Source: Pedosphaera sp. | Lineage (GTDB): Bacteria > Verrucomicrobiota > Verrucomicrobiia > Limisphaerales > SIBH01 | Length of the DNA stretch: 33,456 bases | NCBI GenBank assembly: GCA_009695285.1 | Contig: SIBH01000010.1 | Location: 1 to 33,456 of the forward strand | Reading direction: 5' to 3' | Part shown: in pieces, positions 1 through 7,403 of the stretch | How positions within the stretch are numbered: position 1 is the stretch's first letter | Layout of the letters: each line of letters begins with the position of its first letter | Position numbers and translations under genes: made by a program | Notes under the pieces: generated by a model | Database searches by the model: none | What the model was told of the DNA's origin: nothing | What the model saw: the letters and a program-made list of their open reading frames with translations, nothing else

Positions 1-102
1 CAAGGGCACGGGTAGTAAATTCTCGTTCGTTTACCCATCAATGGGAATAATCCTCAAAGCCCTTGGTCGGCGCGTCACATCTATCAACTGCAGCCTGCTA
101 TG

Positions 103-1065
103 TTAGGGACTCTTCAAGGGGACGGGCTTGCAAGCGATAACCTGCATGTTCGAGCTTCTGCCAAAAAAGACCACCTGCATGGCATCCACCAGAGTTGCGG
201 GGGCCAGCCAGAATGGATTCTTGATGTTGAAGGTGCGGTAGAACAGCGGGGGTACGCCCTTCTCCATCAGCCAGTGATGGGCCGTCCATACCCAATGGAC
301 TGGTTGCAGCTTAACCTTGGAGGAAACGGCCTCCAGCCCGGCATTGCGCAAAAGTCTTTCCAAGTGCTGGCGAACGAAAAGGTTGAAGTGACGCTGGAAA
401 TGAAATCCACCCAAGTAACGGCGATGGAACCATCTGAAATCCCAGCAATCTGTGGAAGGCGTCTCAATGACGACGCGACCACCAGGACGAAGCATGAATG
501 CGATTTTTTTTATGGCGGCGGGCGGATCCGCCAAGTGCTCCATCACCTGCACCAGAAAGATGAGATCGAAGGATTCGGCTGCGAAATCCAGGGATTCAAA
601 ACTTCCGACCGCAACCTCGTAACCTTTGCGCCGGGCGTTCTCTGCGGCGAAGCTGGAAATCTCACAGCCAGCCAGACGACTCGCGCCGGGACAGACCGCC
701 TTGATGCCGTCCAGCAAACGCCCGTCGCCACAGCCCACATCAAACACGGCGGGCCGGGCCGAGCTCCCCGCCGCCAGTTTGCGCAGCGTGCCGGCCTCCA
801 TCCTGGCCTTGATGCGGAACGCGAGCGTGGGCCGCGCGCTGTTGCTGTAGTTTCCATAGTTTGGGGGATACACGGAGGTCAGCGCCGACGAGGACGGACG
901 CTCGCGCAAATAGTGATGCCCGCAGCCCGCACAACGCACGTAGGCCCATTCGTTCGCGCAGGAATCGTATTCGAAGTCGCGGCCCCGGGCGATCACGACG
1001 TGTTCCTGGCTGCCGCAAACGCAGCACGGCACGATTTCGGTTTCGACTCGCGGTGACGGGTTCAA
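103..1065 (-). CDS. Class I SAM-dependent methyltransferase with N-terminal Cys-rich (zinc-ribbon-like) segment
   Basis: C-terminal part of the 622-aa ORF: CCVCGSQ...CAGCGHHYLRERP, then VFDVGCGDGRLLDGI and VMEHLADPPAAIKKIAFMLRPGGRVVIETP. Likely TTG start at 1065-1063 overlaps the desaturase stop (TTGA). Confidence 0.8.
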   Translation of the reverse strand: MNPSPRVETEIVPCCVCGSQEHVVIARGRDFEYDSCANEWAYVRCAGCGHHYLRERPSSSALTSVYPPNYGNYSNSARPTLAFRIKARMEAGTLRKLAAGSSARPAVFDVGCGDGRLLDGIKAVCPGASRLAGCEISSFAAENARRKGYEVAVGSFESLDFAAESFDLIFLVQVMEHLADPPAAIKKIAFMLRPGGRVVIETPSTDCWDFRWFHRRYLGGFHFQRHFNLFVRQHLERLLRNAGLEAVSSKVKLQPVHWVWTAHHWLMEKGVPPLFYRTFNIKNPFWLAPATLVDAMQVVFFGRSSNMQVIACKPVPLKSP

Positions 1066-1971
1066 GCGGGGTGAGCCGGCCGGGTGACACTCTGCACCAG
1101 GGAACCGCTCAACAACCGGCCCCAAAAGCGGAGATAACCACCGCTCAGGTAGTCCTCCTCCGCCGGCAGTTCCTGGAAAAAGTGTTTCGCCACCAGCGCC
1201 GCATGGAGCCGGGCCAGTTGCGGATGTGGAATGGTGGGCAGCAGGTGGTGCTCGAAGTGATACTCCATGTCGCAGCCGAACAGATAAATCTCCAACGGGT
1301 GAGTGCAGGTGGTGCGGCTGATGAATGGCCGGCCATCCGGATAAAAAAGTTCCGGCGAGAAATGCTCCGTGACAATCCGCAGGCGGATGATGGCCGGGAA
1401 AACGGAAAACAACGGCACCAGCCAGATTCCTGCTCCCGCCGTCGCTCCCGACATTAAGATACGAAATAATCCGGTGAATCGCCGTAATCCAGAACACATC
1501 CTGGAGAATCAACTTCGCGATTTGAAACCGGCCCGCTGTGGCGGAGAGTTCGTAAAGATCGCGATCAGGATCGCTGTCGAGATGGAGGTCTGTGTGATGG
1601 ACCAAATGGACCCGCCGGTAGGACTCCACGTCGTTCAAGACCCAGTAGGCGCCGAACAGATTGCAAAAAGTGTCATTGAACTGGCGGCTTTCAAAGAGCA
1701 GGTTGTGCGCGGCCTCATGCACCTGTACCGCGAAGGCGTTCAGGCGGGTGCCAATGTAGAACATCAGCAGCGGGATGATGGCCTTGGGCCACCAAGCGTC
1801 GGTGCGCCACGCCCAGAACCCGAGCGCCAACGCGATGGCCAACCCCAGCCAGATATGCGTGAAAGTCCAGATGACGCGCCCGGGCCGAAGTTCGTAAAAT
1901 GACTTGAGTGCCGGTCTGTCGAACAAGGCAATGAGCTGCTGGCGGACGACTTTTTCCTGCTCCTTTATCAT
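1062..1971 (-). pseudogene. Membrane fatty acid desaturase, interrupted by a frameshift near 1454-1458
   Basis: His boxes HEAAH and VHLVHHTDLH are in the frame starting at 1971. The third box MEYHFEHHLLP is in the frame of ORF 1062..1499. Joining the frames gives a continuous desaturase, so a 1-nt indel is implied. Confidence 0.75.
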
Positions 1972-1999
1972 GAGGTTACAGTTTCATTCTATAGCAGCT

Positions 2000-2011
2000 C
2001 GTCACGTGACG
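2000..2011. promoter_or_regulatory. Perfect 12-bp palindrome CGTCACGTGACG upstream of the desaturase start
   Basis: Read directly; centred about 35 nt upstream of the ATG at 1971. Confidence 0.3.
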
Positions 2012-2021
2012 TTAAGCCCCC

Positions 2022-2060
2022 CCTCAAAATCCGCAATCTTATTTATCTGCACCAGAATCG
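2022..2060 (-). pseudogene. Short relic of the carB 3' end (copy C)
   Basis: ccctcaaaatccgcaatcttatttatctgcaccagaa aligns without gaps to ctcctcaaagtccacaatctctttgatctgcaccagaa in carB; about 33 of 41 positions identical by eye. Minus translation LVQINKIADFE versus [13 protein letters not shown]. Confidence 0.55.
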
Positions 2061-2099
2061 AAGTAATTTGAGAATTCATGGTTAAGGGTTGAGAGTCCG

Positions 2100-2444
2100 T
2101 CAGTTTTTGGCCGTGGCCAGTTCTTCCTCGAAATCCACGATCTCTTTAATCTGAACCAAGAACCAACGATCAATCTTGGTCAGGCCAAAGATTTCCTCAA
2201 TCGTGAATCCGGCCCGCAGCGCATGGCGGATGAAAAAGATTCGTTCCGCGTTCGGCACGCTCAACTAGCGGCTGATGACGTCGCGCGGGAGAATGTCGCG
2301 GTCGCCATAGACTTCCGTGCCGATGCGCCAGGGTTTGCCGTCGCCGCCGAGTCCGCTTCTGCCGATTTCGAGGGAGCGGAGGCATTTTTGCAGGCTTTCC
2401 TTGAACGTGCGCCCGATGGCCATCGCTTCGCCGACGCTTTTCAT
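2100..2444 (-). pseudogene. Relic of the carB N-half gene 3' end (copy B), 115 codons with an internal TAG
   Basis: Minus translation [113 protein letters not shown]. Only 4 residue differences from the intact carB ORF (5701..7245), no indels; nonsense codon at 2265-2267. Confidence 0.9.
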
Positions 2445-2448
2445 CCGT

Positions 2449-2518
2449 AGCGGCGTCTCGGTAGAGCGCCGCCAACTTCCAGGCTCATCAAATGGCGGCT
2501 TTCTGCCGAAAGCCGCTA
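2449..2518. repeat. REPIN-like inverted pair of palindromic units
   Basis: TAGCGGCGTCTCGGTAGAGCGCCGCC ... GGCGGCTTTCTGCCGAAAGCCGCTA: two hairpin units in inverted orientation with shared ends TAGCGGC/GCCGCC. Confidence 0.75.
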
Positions 2519-2531
2519 CTCCTCTACCTCA

Positions 2532-2561
2532 CAAAAAAGCGCCCCGTTTTCACGGGGCGCT
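2532..2561 (-). terminator. Rho-independent terminator of the Gly-rich protein gene
   Basis: Minus strand AGCGCCCCG tgaaaa CGGGGCGCT followed by TTTTT, 43 nt beyond the stop at 2604. Confidence 0.85.
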
Positions 2562-2603
2562 CTCGAAGTTAATCGTGGCTTCTCGCCATCTATTTCAATC
2601 CCC

Positions 2604-5297
2604 TCACTGCGACTGCAAGCGGAAGAACGCGGCATTGTCCGCCGGGCTGAATTGGAACTCCAGCTTGCCCTGCGCGTTGATGGTCGTCTGCGGTGCGGTC
2701 ATCGGGAAGGGCAGGAAGTCCACAAGGTTCGTGGATTTCTGCACGCCGATGGTGAGCGTGATCAGGCCGTTCGTCGGGTTCAGTTGGATCAACGGGGCAT
2801 CCACGTTCAGCGCCTGGATCTGGGAGGTGGTGTAGAGGCCGTAGGCGTTCGGGTTATTGGTGACATCGCCAATACCGGCCTGACGGTTGCCGTCAAATTG
2901 TGCCTGGGTGTAATAGGCCGACCCGGTCACGGTGATGACAAATGGATTGTTGGTGCCAGTCACATTGCTGATGATATGGAGCACTGCGCTCCGGTTGACG
3001 ACGGCGGTCGGCGTGAAGGTCACGGTGAACGTCGTATTGCTACCCGGATTCACCGTGGTGCTGCCCAAAGCACCGACGATGAAATCGCCGGGATTCGTCC
3101 CGGTGTTGGTGATGACCAGACTGGTCAAATTGGCGGTGCCGCTGTTCGTGATGGTGAAAGTCTTGACCAGACTGTTGCTGCCAACAATCACGGTGCCAAA
3201 ATCAATGCTGCTCGACCCGCTTACGAGGTCTGTGCCGGCGGGTTGTTGCACGCCGATTTCCGGAGTGGCCAACAGAACAACGTCGTTGCCGGTGCCGCCG
3301 ATGTAGGTGAGCTTTTTATCCACGCCGTTGATCGTGACTATGCTGCCTTCGGGCAGGCTGTTGAAGGTGCCGGTAATGGCGTCGGCGCTGTCGTTGTTGA
3401 TGATGACAAAGCTGTCACCGACGGCGGGCACATAGTCGCCGCTGCCGGAGAGCGTCGCGTTGTTGAGCGCGACGGTGCCCGTGACATTGAGCTGGTCGTA
3501 TTGGCTGCCCACCGTCGCGCCGGTGATCTCGACGCTGAAGGTTGAACCGCCGGCAAAGCTCACATTACCGGAGTTGAGAGTGCCGGGGCTAGTGCCGGGA
3601 GCCAGGGTCGCTCCGCTGTTGACGGCAATGGCACCGCTGATCGTGCCCGTGCCGCCGAGCGTGCCACCACTGTTGACGGTGACGCTGCCCGTGCCGGTGG
3701 CGCTGCCGCTGGTATTGTTGGCCAGAAGCGTGCCGTCGCTGACGATGGTGCCGCCGGTGTAACTGTTGCTGCCGGAAAGCACCAGCGTGCCGGCACCGAT
3801 CTTGGTGAAGCCGCCGGTGATCAGGGCGTTGGCGCCGCCGCCGATGGTATCGGCGAGGGTCACGGTGTTGTTCGCGCTGACTTGGTAGGTCGCGCCGCCT
3901 GCGAGGAAAATAGCCTGGCCAATCGCACTGCCAGGGCCGCCGTCTGTGGCTCCTGTGCCACCGCCAAATCCTGAATTCTTGGCACCGCCAGCCCCCGCCG
4001 TAAGAGTGTTTCCCGAGATCCCGCCATCAGTAATTGTGAGCGTGGCGCCCTGGCAGACAAAGATTGCGCCGCCGCCAGCAAGCCCGCCACCGCCACCGCC
4101 CGCGCTACTGCCGCCGACCGGGGGAAAGTTGGTATTGGCGTAACCACCCGCGCCGGCTCCGAATCCGCCGGCTCCAGCTCCTGATGAAAAAGAGGTTCCG
4201 CCACCGCCGCCACCAAGCCCACCACCGCCGCCGGAGTTACCGCCTGCGCTCCCACCGCCCCCGTAGCCACCGGCCGAGCGGCCAACATTGCCGGTGTTTC
4301 CGTATGCCCCGGCGCCGCCGCCAAAACCGCCCGCACCGCCGGTGCCGTTGCCCGGGCCGACTTGACCGCCAACCCCACCGCCACCGCCGGAGTTATTGTT
4401 GCTGAAACTTGTGCCGCCCGCGCCGCCGCCACCGCCGTTCGCGCCGCCCGCGCCGCCACTATCCGTTCCGGCCCCACCACCAGTTGCACCGATGAAAATG
4501 CCACCTCCGCCGGATGCTCCAGACGTCCCGCCATTGGCCCCGATTCCCAAACCACCACCACCACCGCCGCTCCGCGTATTGTTATCGCTGCCGGCTCCAC
4601 CCGCGCCTCCCATCCCACCACCACCACCCTTGCCGACAAAACTAGAACTCGCCGCGCCGCCAATGCCGCCGACGGCTCGATGGCCGCTCAAATTGACATT
4701 GGTGAGACTCAACGCGCCGGCGTTGACGAAGATTGCTCCGCCCAGTCCTGCCCCGGCACCACCACCAGCTCTACCCGTGCCGCCGGCCCCGCCGCGAGCA
4801 TTGCCATTCTGCAAGGTGAGGTTGGCGATGCTAAAGCTGGTCGCGGCGGTGCTGGGCAGATTTCCCCCCGCGGCCGCCGGCGTGTTCGCCGGGACGCCAA
4901 TGAAGAAGAGGCGGTCGCCGGTGTTGTCCGAGGTCGAACCACCGTCAATGGTGATCGCGCCCTGCCCGCCATTGGTGCCGTCGATACTGATGCCGTTGGG
5001 GTTGGTGAGGATGGGCAACATCTGGTCGCCGCCCGCGCTGGCCGCGAGGTTGATCGTCCCGCCGCCAGGGATGTTGAAGTCGATCGTGGCTGCGCCAGCG
5101 TCGGTATTGGCCAGGTTGATCGCCGCCCGCAAACTGCCGGCGACCGGGGTCGTGTAATTATCGGCCAAAGTGGTGACGGTGTAGTTGGCTGCGCGAGCCG
5201 ATGGCGACCCGGCCAAGAGGGCTAGGCCGAACGTGAGCAAGAGCAGCAGTGACATAAGCCCACCAAGGGCGTTGTTTTTTTTGATTATTTTTTTCAT
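2604..5297 (-). CDS. Secreted Gly-rich protein with autotransporter-associated beta-strand repeat and choice-of-anchor-D-like domain
   Basis: Signal peptide MKKIIKKNNALGGLMSLLLLLTFGLALLAGSPSARA (ATG at 5297); long GGAGG-rich tract; GAGTLVLSGSNSYTGGTIVSDGTLLANN; IDFGTVIVGSNSLVKTFTITNSGTANLT...; C-terminal NAAFFRLQSQ. Confidence 0.8.
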   Translation of the reverse strand: MKKIIKKNNALGGLMSLLLLLTFGLALLAGSPSARAANYTVTTLADNYTTPVAGSLRAAINLANTDAGAATIDFNIPGGGTINLAASAGGDQMLPILTNPNGISIDGTNGGQGAITIDGGSTSDNTGDRLFFIGVPANTPAAAGGNLPSTAATSFSIANLTLQNGNARGGAGGTGRAGGGAGAGLGGAIFVNAGALSLTNVNLSGHRAVGGIGGAASSSFVGKGGGGGMGGAGGAGSDNNTRSGGGGGGLGIGANGGTSGASGGGGIFIGATGGGAGTDSGGAGGANGGGGGAGGTSFSNNNSGGGGGVGGQVGPGNGTGGAGGFGGGAGAYGNTGNVGRSAGGYGGGGSAGGNSGGGGGLGGGGGGTSFSSGAGAGGFGAGAGGYANTNFPPVGGSSAGGGGGGLAGGGAIFVCQGATLTITDGGISGNTLTAGAGGAKNSGFGGGTGATDGGPGSAIGQAIFLAGGATYQVSANNTVTLADTIGGGANALITGGFTKIGAGTLVLSGSNSYTGGTIVSDGTLLANNTSGSATGTGSVTVNSGGTLGGTGTISGAIAVNSGATLAPGTSPGTLNSGNVSFAGGSTFSVEITGATVGSQYDQLNVTGTVALNNATLSGSGDYVPAVGDSFVIINNDSADAITGTFNSLPEGSIVTINGVDKKLTYIGGTGNDVVLLATPEIGVQQPAGTDLVSGSSSIDFGTVIVGSNSLVKTFTITNSGTANLTSLVITNTGTNPGDFIVGALGSTTVNPGSNTTFTVTFTPTAVVNRSAVLHIISNVTGTNNPFVITVTGSAYYTQAQFDGNRQAGIGDVTNNPNAYGLYTTSQIQALNVDAPLIQLNPTNGLITLTIGVQKSTNLVDFLPFPMTAPQTTINAQGKLEFQFSPADNAAFFRLQSQ

Positions 5298-5490
5298 AGG
5301 AGTTGGTTTCTGGTGATTAATCAGCGGAGGTTTTTGGAAAAGCGGAAAGCGGGAGTTCGGAATCAAACCGGCGATGGCCGGGCTGGCTGAACGAAGGCGT
5401 GCGCGGAAAGACGCACCCCCCACCTTGGGATTGATCGGCTGGAAAAGCCGCCACCGACACAGGAATTGATTGGTTCAATTAGGTTATTTC

Positions 5491-5546
5491 TGGCTGTGAG
5501 AACACCGTGTTAAACCGGTGTCGCAAAGGTTGAAGGTTCACAGCCA
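5491..5546. other. Stem-loop: 9-bp stem with an internal 6-bp hairpin
   Basis: TGGCTGTGA (5491-5499) pairs with TCACAGCCA (5538-5546). Nested ACACCG (5502-5507) pairs with CGGTGT (5516-5521). Confidence 0.6.
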
Positions 5547-5569
5547 GCGAACCAGAAAAGATGGCGACT

Positions 5570-5592
5570 CAGCTAATGTGACAGATTAGCTG
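5570..5592. other. Stem-loop CAGCTAAT-gtgacag-ATTAGCTG
   Basis: Perfect 8-bp stem between carB and the Gly-rich gene. Confidence 0.6.
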
Positions 5593-5700
5593 GGGTGGGG
5601 TAGATAAATCGCAACTTATTTTTCGGTGCGGCTGCAGAACTGGTTTGGATGCGCGCGTGCTGAGTAAAAACGCGGAAGACTCGCAGTATTCGCGCAGTCA

Positions 5701-7245
5701 CTAATTCTTCGCCCCCGCCAACTCCTCCTCAAAGTCCACAATCTCTTTGATCTGCACCAGAAACCAGCGGTCGATTTTCGTGAGGTTGAAAATCTCCTCG
5801 ATGGTGAAACCGGCGCGCAGGGCGTGGCGGATGAAGAAGATGCGTTCGGCGTTGGGCACGCTCAGCTTGCGGCTGATGACGTCGCGCGGGAGGATGTCGC
5901 GGTCGCCATAGATTTCCGTGCCGATGCGCCAGGGCTTGCCGTCACCGCCGAGTCCGCTTCTGCCGATTTCGAGGGATCGGAGACATTTCTGGAGGGATTC
6001 TTTGAAGGTTCGCCCGATGGCCATTGCCTCACCGACGGATTTCATCTGGGTCGTCAGGGTCGGATCGGCTTGCGGGAATTTCTCGAAGGCGAAGCGCGGT
6101 ATCTTGGTGACGACGTAATCAATACTCGGCTCGAAGCTCGCGGGGGTTTCGCGCGTGATGTCGTTCTTGAGTTCGTCGAGCAGGTAGCCGACGGCAAGCT
6201 TGGCGGCGATCTTCGCGATGGGGAAGCCGGTGGCCTTGGACGCGAGCGCGGAGCTGCGGCTGACGCGCGGGTTCATCTCGATGATGACCATGCGGCCATT
6301 CTCCGGGCTGACGCCGAACTGGATGTTCGAGCCGCCGGTCTCGACGCCGACGGCGCGGATGACGGCGAAGCTCTGGTCGCGCATGATCTGAAATTCCTTG
6401 TCGGTCAGCGTCTGGATGGGCGCGACGGTGATGCTGTCGCCGGTGTGGACGCCCATGGGATCGAAGTTTTCGATGGAGCAGATGATGACGCAGTTGTCGG
6501 CCTTGTCGCGCATGACTTCCATCTCGTATTCCTTCCAGCCGAGCAGGGATTCTTCGATGAGGATTTCGTTCACGGGCGAAAGTTCGATGCCGCGCTTGGC
6601 GATCTCCTCGAATTCTTCGCGGTTGTAACCGATGCCGCCGCCTGTGCCGCCGAGCGTGAACGCGGGGCGGATGATGAGCGGGAGGCGCCCGATCTTGTCG
6701 GCCACGGCGCGGGCTTCGTCCAGGTTGTGGGCCGTGCCGGAGATGGGGACGTCGAGGCCGATGCTCAACATGAGGTCTTTGAAAATTTGGCGGTCTTCGC
6801 CTTTCTGGATTGCCTCGGCTTTCGCGCCGATCATTTCGACGCCGTACTTTTCCAGCACGCCGGAGCGGTGCAAGGACATGGCGGTGTTCAACGCGGTCTG
6901 GCCGCCGAGGGTGGGGAGCAGCACCAACTTGTGGGGAGTTGAGAGTTGAGAGTTGAGAGTTGAGGGGCCGACGGGGACGCCCATCTTTTTCATCTCCTCC
7001 AACTCGCGCACGATGATCTTCTCCACGCACTCGGGCGTGATCGGCTCGATGTAGGTGCGGTCGGCGAACTCCGGATCGGTCATGATGGTGGCCGGGTTGG
7101 AGTTCACGAGCACGACGCGGTAGCCTTCTTCCTTGAGGGCTTTGCAGGCTTGGGTGCCGGAGTAATCGAACTCACACGCCTGGCCGATGATGATCGGGCC
7201 GGCGCCGATGATGAGGACGCTGTGAATGTCGGTTCTTTTTGGCAT
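5701..7245 (-). CDS. carB: Carbamoyl-phosphate synthase large subunit, N-terminal half (split CarB type)
   Basis: [85 protein letters not shown]. Ends after the start of the oligomerisation domain (514 aa versus about 1070 aa for full-length CarB). Confidence 0.92.
   Translation of the reverse strand: MPKRTDIHSVLIIGAGPIIIGQACEFDYSGTQACKALKEEGYRVVLVNSNPATIMTDPEFADRTYIEPITPECVEKIIVRELEEMKKMGVPVGPSTLNSQLSTPHKLVLLPTLGGQTALNTAMSLHRSGVLEKYGVEMIGAKAEAIQKGEDRQIFKDLMLSIGLDVPISGTAHNLDEARAVADKIGRLPLIIRPAFTLGGTGGGIGYNREEFEEIAKRGIELSPVNEILIEESLLGWKEYEMEVMRDKADNCVIICSIENFDPMGVHTGDSITVAPIQTLTDKEFQIMRDQSFAVIRAVGVETGGSNIQFGVSPENGRMVIIEMNPRVSRSSALASKATGFPIAKIAAKLAVGYLLDELKNDITRETPASFEPSIDYVVTKIPRFAFEKFPQADPTLTTQMKSVGEAMAIGRTFKESLQKCLRSLEIGRSGLGGDGKPWRIGTEIYGDRDILPRDVISRKLSVPNAERIFFIRHALRAGFTIEEIFNLTKIDRWFLVQIKEIVDFEEELAGAKN
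6937..6964. repeat. Heptanucleotide tandem repeat (AGTTGAG)x4 inside the carB ORF
   Basis: agttgagagttgagagttgagagttgag read directly; encodes ...STLNSQLST... on the minus strand. Confidence 0.95.
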
Positions 7246-7403
7246 CGTAAAACTTCTTTGGTCCGGAGCTTCAACCGCGAATCACGTGCTGCGGCCCGGG
7301 ACGTGCCGCGCTCCGCAAACGGCGCAGATGAAACACGGTAGCGAACCGGATGGCGAGCGGGAATTTGGCGCGCGAAGAGCGGAAGAGTCGCGCAGCGCGT
7401 CCG

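Noticed and set aside
103-1971. The 622-aa ORF as a genuine desaturase-methyltransferase fusion protein
   Set aside because: The middle (about SDGGSRNLAGAVVFRFPGHHPP...) is out-of-frame desaturase sequence; the third His box is in the other frame and the two genes have a normal stop/start overlap.
2223-2450. 75-aa plus-strand [24 protein letters not shown]...
   Set aside because: Antisense of the carB relic; the same pattern appears antisense to intact carB at 5824-6942.
3946-5225. Long plus-strand Pro-rich ORFs (PPPPAPP...) opposite the Gly-rich gene
   Set aside because: Antisense mirror of GGN-rich codons; no independent coding support, while the minus strand has a signal peptide and terminator.
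7265-7320. Possible repeat element between carB and dnaE (acgtgctgcggcccgggacgtgccgcgctccgc)
   Set aside because: Has suggestive duplicated words (ACGTGCTGCG/ACGTGCCGCG), but arms are too short to claim an element without other copies.
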